From: Rhizobiales bacterium CCH3-A5 | GTDB taxonomy: Bacteria; Pseudomonadota; Alphaproteobacteria; Rhizobiales; Beijerinckiaceae | Direction of reading: 5' to 3' | NCBI GenBank assembly: GCA_001556025.1 | Contig: LSIB01000092.1 | Location: 1-64,000, forward strand | Length of the DNA: 64,000 bases | Shown here: piece after piece, positions 1-8,105 of the stretch | Layout: each line of letters opens with the position of its first letter | Position numbering within the stretch: the first letter of the stretch is position 1 | Notes under the pieces: model-generated | What the model was told of the DNA's origin: nothing | Database searches by the model: none | What the model saw: only the letters and a program-made list of their open reading frames with translations | Made by a program: the position numbers and the translations under genes

Positions 1-148
1 GGGTGGGGGGGAGAGTGCAGGACGACAAGCTGCGGTCGCAGCCGAGCCACTTTCTGCACGCCCCCCCATCCCTAACCCTTCCCCACTGGAAGTCGGGTCT
101 ACCCGACTTCCAGCAACGTCTGCCCATGTCGGCAACAGCCGACATGGG
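1..148. repeat. Compound palindromic intergenic element at left edge
   Basis: No gene is seen before the alr stop. The stretch is made of nested inverted repeats. An outer imperfect palindrome pairs about 1-20 with 52-72 around an inner CTGCG/CGCAG hairpin. It is followed by a 13-bp perfect hairpin (86-98 with 101-113, 2-nt loop) and an 11-bp perfect hairpin (123-133 with 138-148, 4-nt loop). There is no T-run typical of a terminator. It looks like a dispersed intergenic palindromic repeat and probably continues beyond the window. Confidence 0.55.
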
Positions 149-194
149 GAAGCGGGGGGAACGGGACAGGTCGAGGCTCGTCAAATCCATCACC

Positions 195-1325
195 TTACGC
201 CCCCAAATAGCGCCGCGCATAGCGCTTGCCGAGGCTGGTCAGTATCTCGTAGCCGCTGGTCTTGGCCCCCGCGCCGACCGTCTCCAGATCGAGCGGGCCG
301 CCGATCAGGGTGACGGATGCGCCGCGCTCGACTGCGCTGGCCGGAGCGTCGCTGACATCGATGATGATTAAATCCATCGAGACCGTGCCGACGAAAGGGC
401 AGACCACGCCGCCGACCATGGCCGAGCCGCCGGTCGATGCATCCGTCCAGCTCGCATTGCGCGGATAACCGTCGGCATAGCCGAGGCAGATCGTGGCGAG
501 GCGGCGCTTGGCGCGAGCGGTCCAGCGGCCGTTATAGCCGACCTGCGTGCCGGCCTCGACCTCGCGGAGCTGGATGATGCGCGCCTCCAGCCCGATGACG
601 GCCCGCATCGGGTTGGGCTTTCCCGGCGTCGGGTTGCCGCCGTAGAGCGCGTAGCCCGGACGGGTGAGGGCGTAGGACGGGCAGTCCTTCAGGAAATGGC
701 CGGACGAGTTCTTCAGCGAGGCCGGGACGCCGGGAAGCGCGGCCGCGATCTCTCCGAAAGCCGCGATCTGGCGGGCATTGGCCGGGTCGGCCTCGTCTTC
801 CGAGGAGGCAAAATGGCTCATCACGAGCCCGATGCCGGCGGCCGCGATCACGCTGCCGCGCTCGCGGGCGAGGCTGAGCCCCTCGCCGGGCCAGAGGCCG
901 AGCCGGTTCATCGCGGTGTCGACGTGCAGAGCGGCCGGCCTGACCTGTGCGCCGCTCTGGCGGAAAGCGGCCCAGTCCAGCAATTCCTCATGCGATCCCA
1001 CTACCGGCGAGAGAGCGTGCTGCGCATAGGTTCCGCAGGCTCCGGGCAGCAGGCCGTTCAGCACATAAATCGTCGCTTCGGGAGCGACCGCGCGGGCGCG
1101 GACGGCCTCCAAGAGATGGGCGACGAAGAAGGTCTTGCAGCCGGCGGCTTTCAGCGCGGTGACGGCCGGCTCGATGCCGACGCCATAGGCGTTGGCCTTG
1201 ACGACCGCGGCGGCCTCCGTCCCGGCGCGCGTGCCGAGCATCCGCCAGTTGGCGACGAGCGCGCCGAGATCGACGGTCAGCGTCGCCCCGGCGCTGCCGG
1301 CGTCGGGTGTGTCGAAGGCGCTCAC
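195..1325 (-). CDS. alr: Alanine racemase
   Basis: Interconverts L- and D-alanine with pyridoxal phosphate, supplying D-Ala for peptidoglycan in the cytoplasm. The 376-aa product has the normal family length. The PLP-lysine motif VVKANAYG lies near residue 43, and the second catalytic base is the tyrosine in VGYNGRW. The C-terminal half carries the racemase beta-domain features (LGYADGYPR, GTVSMD). The chosen start is a GTG whose bases overlap the dnaB stop (GTGA), so the two genes are probably translationally coupled. An open frame continues upstream through dnaB but has no family similarity. Confidence 0.93.
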   Translation of the reverse strand: MSAFDTPDAGSAGATLTVDLGALVANWRMLGTRAGTEAAAVVKANAYGVGIEPAVTALKAAGCKTFFVAHLLEAVRARAVAPEATIYVLNGLLPGACGTYAQHALSPVVGSHEELLDWAAFRQSGAQVRPAALHVDTAMNRLGLWPGEGLSLARERGSVIAAAGIGLVMSHFASSEDEADPANARQIAAFGEIAAALPGVPASLKNSSGHFLKDCPSYALTRPGYALYGGNPTPGKPNPMRAVIGLEARIIQLREVEAGTQVGYNGRWTARAKRRLATICLGYADGYPRNASWTDASTGGSAMVGGVVCPFVGTVSMDLIIIDVSDAPASAVERGASVTLIGGPLDLETVGAGAKTSGYEILTSLGKRYARRYLGA

Positions 1326-2809
1326 AGGTGGTCCGGCAGGCGTGATTCGTCGGCGCGGTCGGAGAAGCGGGTCACCTCGGCGTCGAACTGGAGCTGGACT
1401 GTTCCGGTCGGGCCATGGCGCTGCTTGCCGATGATCAATTCGGCGAGGCCGTGCGCCGCCTCCATATCGATCTGCCACTTGTTGTGCTCTTCGGTGCCGG
1501 GCCGCGGCTCCTTGCCCTTGAGATAATACTCCTCGCGGTAGACGAACATGACCACGTCGGCGTCCTGTTCGATCGAGCCGGATTCGCGCAGATCCGAAAG
1601 CTGCGGGCGCTTGTCGTCGCGGCTCTCGACCTGACGCGAGAGCTGGGACAGCGCCACGATCGGCACGGCGAGTTCCTTGGCCAGCGCCTTGAGGCTGGTG
1701 GTGATCTCGGTCAACTCCTGGACGCGGTTCTGGCCGTTCTTGGCTGAGCCGGAGAGAAGTTGGAGATAGTCGATGAACAGGATGTCGAGGCCCTTCTGGC
1801 GCTTCAGCCGCCGGGCGCGTGCCATCAGTTGCGCGATCGAGATGCCGCCGGTCTGGTCTATATAGAGCGGCAGCTTCTCGATCTGCGCCGCGACGTCGGT
1901 CAGGCGGGCGAAATCGGCCTCGGTGATGCGGCCCTGCCTGATCTTGTAGGAGGAGATGCCCGACTGCTCGGCGACGATGCGGGTCGCAAGCTGGTCGGAC
2001 GACATTTCGAGCGAGAAGAAGCCGACGATGCCGCCATCGACGCTCTTGATCGAGCCGTCCTCCTGACGCTCGCCGCGCCACGCTTTTGCGATGTTGAAGG
2101 CGATGTTGGTGGCGAGCGAGGTCTTGCCCATGGCCGGGCGGCCGGCGAGGATGATCAGGTCCGAGCCCTGCAGCCCACCCATGCGGTGGTCGAGATCGCG
2201 CAGGCCTGACGACAGGCCCGACAGCCCGCCGGCGCGCTGATAGGCGTTGGCCGCCATGTCGATGGCGGTGCGCAGCGCGCCGTCGAACTTCTGGAAGCCG
2301 CCCTCGTAGCGGCCCTTCTCGGCCAGTTCGTAGAGCTTGCGCTCGGCCTCCTCGATCTGCTCGCGCGGGGCGAGGTCGATCGGGGAATCATAGGCGACGT
2401 TGACGAGGTCCTCGCCGACGCCGATGAGCTGTCGCCGGATGGCGAGATCGTAGACCGTGCGGCCGTAATCCTGCGCGTTGATGACGGTCGTCGCCTCGGC
2501 GGCGAGGCGCGCGAGATATTGCGAGGCGGTGATCCCGCCCAGATCCATCTCGCCGACGAAGGTTTTTAGCGTGATCGGGCTCGCGATCTTGCCGGCCCGG
2601 ATCAGGCTCGCCGTCTGGTCGAAGATGCGCTGGTGGATCGGCTCGTAGAAATGGTCCGGCAGCAGGAAGTCCGAGACGCGATAGAAGGCATCGTTGTTGA
2701 CCAGGATCGCGCCCAGCAGCGCCTGCTCGGCCTCGATGTTCTGAGGCTGGACGCGATACTCCGTCTCGCGGTTGTCGAGACGGGTGACGAGAGCGGTAAC
2801 GGGGGCCAT
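1322..2809 (-). CDS. dnaB: Replicative DNA helicase DnaB
   Basis: Hexameric 5'-3' helicase that unwinds DNA at the replication fork. The 495-aa product has the N-terminal primase-interacting domain (about 20-125, beginning PQNIEAEQALLG) and a RecA-like ATPase domain. The ATPase shows Walker A GRPAMGKTS and Walker B ILFIDYLQLL, and the motif LSQLSRQVE follows. It lies downstream of rplI, separated by a strong terminator, so it probably has its own promoter within 2810-3000. Its stop overlaps the alr start by four bases. Confidence 0.95.
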   Translation of the reverse strand: MAPVTALVTRLDNRETEYRVQPQNIEAEQALLGAILVNNDAFYRVSDFLLPDHFYEPIHQRIFDQTASLIRAGKIASPITLKTFVGEMDLGGITASQYLARLAAEATTVINAQDYGRTVYDLAIRRQLIGVGEDLVNVAYDSPIDLAPREQIEEAERKLYELAEKGRYEGGFQKFDGALRTAIDMAANAYQRAGGLSGLSSGLRDLDHRMGGLQGSDLIILAGRPAMGKTSLATNIAFNIAKAWRGERQEDGSIKSVDGGIVGFFSLEMSSDQLATRIVAEQSGISSYKIRQGRITEADFARLTDVAAQIEKLPLYIDQTGGISIAQLMARARRLKRQKGLDILFIDYLQLLSGSAKNGQNRVQELTEITTSLKALAKELAVPIVALSQLSRQVESRDDKRPQLSDLRESGSIEQDADVVMFVYREEYYLKGKEPRPGTEEHNKWQIDMEAAHGLAELIIGKQRHGPTGTVQLQFDAEVTRFSDRADESRLPDHL

Positions 2810-2976
2810 GGTTTTCGGGTCCGTTTCCGGGTCGATCTCACGAGGCGTTTCAGTCGGACAATTTGCCTTTCGAGGCGAGTCGATTCTGACTGTCCACGGT
2901 AATTCACAACAAGCCGGCGACAGCCGTTGTCAGTGAGGTCGAATCGTGCAGCGACCACCCGGGACCGGGGCTCTTC

Positions 2977-3006
2977 GTTGCGCCATGAAAAGTTGCGCCA
3001 TGAAAA
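2977..3006. repeat. 15-bp perfect tandem duplication
   Basis: The unit GTTGCGCCATGAAAA occurs twice head to tail (2977-2991 and 2992-3006), directly against the rplI terminator hairpin. The second copy supplies the terminator's T-tract on the minus strand, so the duplication gives two T-tracts. Confidence 0.9.
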
Positions 3007-3029
3007 AGGCGCCGCGTTGTCGCGGCGCC
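3003..3029 (-). terminator. Rho-independent terminator of the rpsF-rplI operon
   Basis: Read on the minus strand, a 9-bp perfect GC stem (3021-3029 pairing with 3008-3016, 4-nt loop) is followed by five T residues. It lies about 25 bp after the rplI stop. Confidence 0.9.
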
Positions 3030-3054
3030 TCCGCATGATACCGATGAGGCAATC

Positions 3055-3618
3055 TCAGCGATCGTCCTCGCCGGCTTCCGCCAGCGCCGCGCCGACTTCC
3101 AGCCCGAGATCGTCGAGGTCAAACTCCTCGCGCGCCGTGACGTTCTCGCCACGGACCTGGCGCTCCGCCTCTTCCGCCGAACGAGCGACGTTGATCGTGA
3201 CCGTGACCGAGACCTCCGGGTGCAGTACGACCGGGACGGTGTGCAGGCCCAGCGTCTTGATCGGCGCGTTGAGAGTGATCTGGCTGCGGGCGACATGGAA
3301 GCCGTCGGCTGTCAGCGATTCGGCGATGTCGCGGGTCGAGACCGAGCCGTAGAGCACGCCGGATTCGCCCGACTGGCGCAAGATGACGACGGAGTGGCCG
3401 TCCAGCGTCTCGGCGACCTTGTCGGCCTCCGACTTCAGCTCGAGGTTGCGGGTTTCGAGCTCGATCTTCTGGCTCTCGAAGCGCTTGCGGTTCTCCTCGG
3501 TGGAGCGCAGCGCTTTCCCGCGTGCGAGCAGATAGTTGCGGCCGAAGCCGTCGCGGACCTTCACGACTTCGCCCATCTGGCCGAGCTTGGCGACGCGTTC
3601 GAGCAGGATCACTTCCAT
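3055..3618 (-). CDS. rplI: 50S ribosomal protein L9
   Basis: Large-subunit protein that binds 23S rRNA near the L1 stalk. The N-terminal domain is typical ([21 protein letters not shown], then [13 protein letters not shown]), followed by the long connecting helix (about 45-75) and the C-terminal domain. At 187 aa it is longer than the approximately 150-aa E. coli protein because of an acidic tail, which is usual in alphaproteobacteria. It is the last gene of a minus-strand operon with rpsF, rpsR and a DUF2232 gene, and a terminator follows. Confidence 0.95.
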   Translation of the reverse strand: MEVILLERVAKLGQMGEVVKVRDGFGRNYLLARGKALRSTEENRKRFESQKIELETRNLELKSEADKVAETLDGHSVVILRQSGESGVLYGSVSTRDIAESLTADGFHVARSQITLNAPIKTLGLHTVPVVLHPEVSVTVTINVARSAEEAERQVRGENVTAREEFDLDDLGLEVGAALAEAGEDDR

Positions 3619-3651
3619 GGTCTTATCTCCTTTGAGAGCGGTTGGGTTGTG

Positions 3652-4596
3652 TCAGGCGGTTGGAGGCGGGGGTGGAGCGGCTCGCTTGCGCAGGCCGAGC
3701 AGGGAATCGAGCAGGCCGGCGAGCGCCAGCAGGGGCGTCACGATCGCCTGCATCACGACGAGCGCGACATAAACGGAGACCAGCATCGGCGTGCGCCACG
3801 GCTTTCCGCGCGAGATGTCGTGCAGCATCGCCAGGCCGGAGAACATGCAGGTCGCAAACAGCGCGCCGGTCATCGCCGCCCCTGCGACGCCGGCAAAGCC
3901 GCCAAGCGAGGCTGCGACCAGCGCGAGCGCCAGGATCAGCAGCGCCTGGCGCGGCAGGGTCGTCGCGGGAATAAAGGGCCAGGGCCGGGGCAGGCGGCCG
4001 GAAAGTTGCACCGCCTTGGCGGCGAGCCAGAGATTGGTGGTGATCGTCATCACGAAGGACGCGCCGATGCCGATCGGCACCGCCGGGGCCAGCGTTTGGG
4101 CGAGATCCTGCACCTTCGTGTCGGCCGGCAGGGTGATCATCCGTGTGCGCACCATCTCGCCGAGCAGATTCTCGATGATGCGGACGATGACCGCGCGATA
4201 GGCCTCGAAATCGGTGGTCATGATCAGCGCGCTGCCGACGGTGGCGAGCGCGGCCGTGGCGGCGATCCAGACCAGCAGGTTGCCGAGCGGATACCATTCG
4301 ATGCGGCCCGCGCCGTCGTCGCGCGCCAGCAAGGCGAGATAGGCGATCCACCACGCGGGCAAGGCTATGATGATTGCGAACGCGATGCCGGCGGTGACGC
4401 TGAGCGAGACGGCCACCGCCGCGCTTCCGGCCGCGATGGCGACGAGCCCGGCGCGATGGTTCCAGCCGAGCGCTGCGATGAAGATCGGGAGGGGGGCGGC
4501 CGAATACAGAAAGACGGCCAGCGGCGATCCCGTGATCACCACCGAGAACAGGAGGGCCGCAACGAGCCCTGCTCCTATGCCGACGATCGGTAACAT
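3652..4596 (-). CDS. DUF2232-type integral membrane protein
   Basis: A 314-aa hydrophobic protein with about eight predicted membrane helices from the N-terminus (MLPIVGIGAGLVAALLFSVV) and a proline-rich C-terminal end. It sits between rpsR and rplI, the usual place for the DUF2232/YybS-like family in Hyphomicrobiales. Its function is not established. I chose the ATG at 4596 because the frame upstream (to 4668) codes for a low-quality extension before the first helix. Family assignment rests on position and hydrophobicity pattern rather than a diagnostic motif. Confidence 0.75.
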   Translation of the reverse strand: MLPIVGIGAGLVAALLFSVVITGSPLAVFLYSAAPLPIFIAALGWNHRAGLVAIAAGSAAVAVSLSVTAGIAFAIIIALPAWWIAYLALLARDDGAGRIEWYPLGNLLVWIAATAALATVGSALIMTTDFEAYRAVIVRIIENLLGEMVRTRMITLPADTKVQDLAQTLAPAVPIGIGASFVMTITTNLWLAAKAVQLSGRLPRPWPFIPATTLPRQALLILALALVAASLGGFAGVAGAAMTGALFATCMFSGLAMLHDISRGKPWRTPMLVSVYVALVVMQAIVTPLLALAGLLDSLLGLRKRAAPPPPPTA

Positions 4597-4716
4597 CAAC
4601 TTTCGTCCTGCTGTCCCGCTGCTCGGCGGCCCGCAAGGGGCCCGGCAGGGTGAGAGGCTTCGCCTCAACGATCCCGGAGGGGTTTCACCACCGGGCGACC
4701 TGGAAGTTCAGTGGTA

Positions 4717-4740
4717 CCGGCGGAGCCGAGGCTCCGCCGG
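4717..4740. other. 11-bp perfect stem-loop between rpsR and the DUF2232 gene
   Basis: CCGGCGGAGCC (4717-4727) pairs with 4730-4740 across a 2-nt loop. No T-tract follows on the minus strand. It lies 15 bp after the rpsR stop inside the operon, so it may trim expression of the distal genes or protect a processed mRNA end. It could also be a dispersed repeat. Confidence 0.6.
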
Positions 4741-4755
4741 GTTTGTCGGATCCGC

Positions 4756-5001
4756 TCAGCGGATGACGTATGGCAGCAGGCCCAGGAAGCGGGCGCGCTT
4801 GATCGCCTGGGCGAGCTCGCGCTGCTTCTTGGCGGAGACCGCCGTGATGCGCGACGGCACGATCTTGCCGCGCTCTGAGATATAGCGCGAGAGCAGGCGC
4901 ACATCCTTGTAGTCGATCTTCGGAGCGCCCTCGCCCGAGAAGGGGCAGGACTTGCGGCGGCGGAAGAAGGGGCGACGGGCGCCGGCTGATGCAGTGGACA
5001 T
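4756..5001 (-). CDS. rpsR: 30S ribosomal protein S18
   Basis: Small-subunit protein that pairs with S6 on the platform of the 30S subunit. The 81-aa product has the N-terminal basic segment ([15 protein letters not shown]) and the conserved core motifs [19 protein letters not shown] and [10 protein letters not shown]. It follows rpsF by 3 bp, so the two are co-translated. Confidence 0.96.
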   Translation of the reverse strand: MSTASAGARRPFFRRRKSCPFSGEGAPKIDYKDVRLLSRYISERGKIVPSRITAVSAKKQRELAQAIKRARFLGLLPYVIR

Positions 5002-5004
5002 GGA

Positions 5005-5484
5005 TCAGGCCTCCGCGCTGGTGGTTTCGGGAGCAGCTTCGTCGTCGCGACGCGGACGGTCGCGGCGCGGGCCGCGATCGCCGCCACGGTCGAAACGGTC
5101 GCCGCCGCCACCTGGGCCTCCGCGGTCGAAGCGGTCGCCCCGCTCGCCGCGATCGTCACGGTCGCGCTTCTGCAGCATGGCCGACTGGCCTTCCTCGAGT
5201 TCCTCGACGCGGATGGTCAGGAAGCGGAGGATGTCTTCGTTGATGCGCATCTGGCGCTCCATCTCCAGCACGGCGGCGGAGGGTGCGTCGATGTTCAGCA
5301 GCGAATAATGCGCCTTGCGGTTCTTCTTGATGCGGTAGCCCAGCGATTTGACGCCCCAGTACTCGACCTTGGGGACAGAGCCGCCATTCGCCTCGATGAT
5401 GCCCTTGTACTGTTCGACAAGAGCCTCGACCTGCTGCGCGCTGACATCCTGCCGCGCCATCAGCACATGTTCGTACAATGCCAT
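5005..5484 (-). CDS. rpsF: 30S ribosomal protein S6
   Basis: Binds 16S rRNA together with S18. The 159-aa product begins [15 protein letters not shown]; the ferredoxin-like RNA-binding fold spans about residues 1-95. It is followed by a long Asp/Arg/Gly-rich, probably disordered tail, which is common in alphaproteobacterial S6. The start is the ATG at 5484, preceded by an AAAGG ribosome-binding sequence; the open frame upstream has no family similarity. First gene of the S6-S18-DUF2232-L9 operon, divergent from fabD. Confidence 0.95.
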   Translation of the reverse strand: MALYEHVLMARQDVSAQQVEALVEQYKGIIEANGGSVPKVEYWGVKSLGYRIKKNRKAHYSLLNIDAPSAAVLEMERQMRINEDILRFLTIRVEELEEGQSAMLQKRDRDDRGERGDRFDRGGPGGGGDRFDRGGDRGPRRDRPRRDDEAAPETTSAEA

Positions 5485-5830
5485 GATTGGCCTTTCTGTT
5501 TCACCCTGCTTCGCCCGGCGCGGAGCCCTCCGAGCCCTGGAACAGGCCCGACAGGATTTCATCGAAGGCGGAGACACGGGACGACGGCTCGCGAGACGCT
5601 AACCTGCGGCGAAGACCTCGCAAGGAGGGCAAACGCCGCCATCCGTTCAGCCTCCGGCCGAACAAGCAGACGCGCTCGTTACAGGTTGCGGCCGCGTCGC
5701 GCAACCGGAATCGGCCGCTTTGTCGTGCGGAAGCTGCCGGAAATTGCGTCACGCTGCTTGACTTGCCCCGGCTGGCGATGTGACTGCGCCGTCTCGATGA
5801 CCAAAGCGTGACAATCGAAGGTTCCGAGGC
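5485..5830. promoter_or_regulatory. Divergent rpsF / fabD intergenic region
   Basis: A 346-bp gene-free stretch that must hold the promoters of the ribosomal operon (left) and the fab cluster (right). A TTGACT hexamer at 5758-5763 is a possible -35 for fabD, without a convincing -10. A 7-bp inverted repeat GGTTGCG/CGCAACC (5684-5690 with 5700-5706) lies between the two start sites and could be an operator. I could not confirm an S6:S18 leader RNA motif by eye. Confidence 0.4.
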
Positions 5831-6775
5831 ATGACGACTGCGTTCATCTTTCCCGGCCAGGGTTCTCAAGCCGTCGGCATGGGCAAAAGCCTTGCCGATG
5901 CCTTTCCCGCCGCCCGCGCCGTCTTCGACGAGGTCGATGCGGCGCTGTCGCAGAACCTTTCGGCGGTGATGTGGGACGGTCCAGCCGAGGCGCTGACGCT
6001 GACGGCCAACGCCCAGCCCGCTCTGATGGCGGTGAGCCTGGCGGTCATGCGCGTGCTCGAGGCCGAGGCCGGGCTCGACCTGAAGCGCGATGCGGCCTTC
6101 GTCGCGGGCCATTCGCTCGGCGAATATACGGCGCTGGCGGCGGCGGGAACCTTCAGCATCGCGGACGCGGCGCGGCTGCTGCGGATTCGCGGCGAGGCCA
6201 TGCAGAAGGCCGTGCCGGCCGGAGAGGGCGCGATGGCGGCGCTGCTCGGAGCCGAACTGGAACTGGCCCGGGCGATCGCCGGCGAGGCCGCGCAAAGCGA
6301 GGTCTGCGAGGTCGCCAACGACAATGGCGGCGGACAGGTCGTGCTGTCGGGCGCCAGGGCCGCCGTCGAGCGCGCCATTGCGCTCTCGGCCGAGCGCGGG
6401 GTCAGGCGCGCCATGCTGCTGCCGGTGTCGGCGCCGTTCCACTGCGCGCTGATGCAACCCGCCGCCGAGGCGATGCGGGCGGCGCTGGCGGAGATTGCGA
6501 TGGGCGCGCCCTGCGTGCCCGTGATGGCCAATGTCGGGGCCGCGCCGCTGAGCGATCCCGATGCGATCCGCGCCTCGCTGGTGGCGCAGGTCACCGGCAC
6601 GGTGCGCTGGCGCGAATGCGTCGCCGCCATGGCGGCGGCGGGGGTCACGGATTTCGTCGAGGCCGGCTCCGGCAAGGTGCTGGCCGGTCTCGTCAAGCGA
6701 ATCGCCGCGGGGGCGGCGACCGCCTCGGTGGGAACCGCCGAGGATATTGCGACTTACAAGTCCCGGAACGGGTAA
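5831..6775 (+). CDS. fabD: Malonyl-CoA:ACP transacylase
   Basis: Transfers malonyl from CoA to acyl carrier protein, the committed loading step of type II fatty-acid synthesis in the cytoplasm. The 314-aa product shows the N-terminal FPGQGSQ motif. The nucleophile is Ser95 in GHSLGEY, and the catalytic histidine is in SAPFHC near residue 201. First gene of fabD-fabG-acpP-fabF, all in the same orientation. Confidence 0.96.
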   Translation: MTTAFIFPGQGSQAVGMGKSLADAFPAARAVFDEVDAALSQNLSAVMWDGPAEALTLTANAQPALMAVSLAVMRVLEAEAGLDLKRDAAFVAGHSLGEYTALAAAGTFSIADAARLLRIRGEAMQKAVPAGEGAMAALLGAELELARAIAGEAAQSEVCEVANDNGGGQVVLSGARAAVERAIALSAERGVRRAMLLPVSAPFHCALMQPAAEAMRAALAEIAMGAPCVPVMANVGAAPLSDPDAIRASLVAQVTGTVRWRECVAAMAAAGVTDFVEAGSGKVLAGLVKRIAAGAATASVGTAEDIATYKSRNG

Positions 6776-6806
6776 GACGGCAGAACGCCGGACAGGGGGA
6801 AACAGG

Positions 6807-7544
6807 ATGTTCGATCTGACGGGCAGAAAGGCCTTGGTCACCGGCGCGACCGGCGGTCTGGGCGGCGCCATCGCGCGCACACTTTATGCACAGGGCGCTC
6901 ATGTGGCGCTGTCAGGCACGCGGGTCGAGGCGCTGGAGGCGCTGGCGGCCGAGCTCGGCGAGCGGGCCGTGGTTGCGCCCTGCAATCTGTCTGACAAGGA
7001 CTCGGTCGAGGCGCTTGTGCCCGCGGCGGAAGAGAAGCTCGGCGGGCTCGACATCCTTGTGAACAATGCCGGCGTGACGCGCGACAACCTGTTCATGCGT
7101 CTCAAGGACGATGACTGGGATGCGGTCATCGCGGTCAACCTGACCGCCGCCTTCCGGCTGTCGCGCGCGGCTGTGAAGAGCATGATGCGCAGGCGTTACG
7201 GCCGGATCATCTCGATCGGTTCCGTGGTCGGGACGATGGGCAATCCGGGGCAGGGCAACTATGCCGCCTCGAAGGCGGGGCTGATCGGCATGTCGAAGGC
7301 GCTCGCAGCCGAAGTCGCCAGCCGCAGCATCACCGTCAACGTGGTCGCACCGGGCTTCATCGAGTCGCCGATGACCGAAGGACTCACCGACAAGCAGCGT
7401 GAGGCCATCCTGTCCGACGTTCCGATGGGCAGGCTCGGCTCTGGCGGGGACATCGCCGTGGCGGTGCTCTACCTCGCCAGCAACGAGGCCGCCTATGTGA
7501 CCGGGCAGACGCTGCACGTGAACGGCGGAATGGCCATGATCTGA
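6807..7544 (+). CDS. fabG: 3-oxoacyl-[ACP] reductase
   Basis: NADPH-dependent reduction of 3-oxoacyl-ACP in fatty-acid elongation. A 245-aa short-chain dehydrogenase with the cofactor motif VTGATGGLG, the structural NNAG motif, and the catalytic triad Ser139, Tyr152 and Lys156 (YxxxK). The ATG at 6807 is preceded by GGGGAAACAGG and lies 31 bp after fabD. The C-terminus ends in the usual substrate and dimer region (TGQTLHVNGGMAM). Confidence 0.96.
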   Translation: MFDLTGRKALVTGATGGLGGAIARTLYAQGAHVALSGTRVEALEALAAELGERAVVAPCNLSDKDSVEALVPAAEEKLGGLDILVNNAGVTRDNLFMRLKDDDWDAVIAVNLTAAFRLSRAAVKSMMRRRYGRIISIGSVVGTMGNPGQGNYAASKAGLIGMSKALAAEVASRSITVNVVAPGFIESPMTEGLTDKQREAILSDVPMGRLGSGGDIAVAVLYLASNEAAYVTGQTLHVNGGMAMI

Positions 7545-7812
7545 GTGGCTTATGGCCGTTCGCAGAGGTCCGGAATTTCAATTTCGGGCCGGGCCGCGGT
7601 GCTCTCGCCAGCCCCGCATCGCTGTGTTAATGAGCGGCCGCACGTCGCCGCAGCGCGGCATGGGGACTTGACGGGAACCCGGTTGTTGCGTTTGTGCAGG
7701 CTTCAAGTGTCCCGGCCCGCAGGCCTTGGTTTGGCCGAGCGGGACGCAGGCGTGCTGTTCAATCCACGCGTCGCGATCCAGCGGTGTGTTTCAATTTTTA
7801 AGGAAGAGACCC
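7545..7812 (+). promoter_or_regulatory. fabG-acpP intergenic region with possible acpP promoter
   Basis: 268 bp without a credible gene. A TTGACG hexamer at 7668-7673 could be a -35 element, but no good -10 is visible 16-18 bp further on. Just before acpP the sequence becomes A/T-rich and carries a strong ribosome-binding site (AAGGAAGAG from about 7800), fitting the high expression of ACP. Confidence 0.35.
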
Positions 7813-8046
7813 ATGAGCGATGTCGCCGAGCGCGTGAAGAAGATCGTGGTCGAGCATCTGGGCGTCGATCCCGAGAAGGTCGTCGATGAGGCCAACTTCA
7901 TCGAGGATCTGGGCGCGGACAGCCTCGACACCGTCGAGCTGGTGATGGCGTTCGAGGAAGAGTTCGGCGTCGAGATTCCCGACGATGCGGCCGAGACGAT
8001 CGTCAAGGTCGGCGATGCCGTGAAGTTCCTTTCGAAGACCGCCTGA
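7813..8046 (+). CDS. acpP: Acyl carrier protein
   Basis: Carries growing acyl chains on 4'-phosphopantetheine attached to Ser37 in the GADSLDT motif. The 77-aa acidic product has the standard four-helix ACP length. The ATG at 7813 follows a strong AAGGA ribosome-binding site; a longer frame from 7726 would add residues unlike any ACP. It stands between fabG and fabF as in most proteobacteria, with its own upstream region. Confidence 0.97.
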   Translation: MSDVAERVKKIVVEHLGVDPEKVVDEANFIEDLGADSLDTVELVMAFEEEFGVEIPDDAAETIVKVGDAVKFLSKTA

Positions 8047-8105
8047 TCGGCGTTCTCCCGGGTCGCCGCGTCGCACGAAGCGCCATGGTCTCACGCAGTT
8101 TTCCG

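Noticed and set aside
3..371. Plus-strand frame at the left edge as a gene
   Set aside because: It crosses several hairpins and runs antisense through the end of alr, with no family features.
7740..7800. Repeat-like sequence before acpP as a CRISPR remnant
   Set aside because: No repeated units with spacers are present, only one copy of each short motif.
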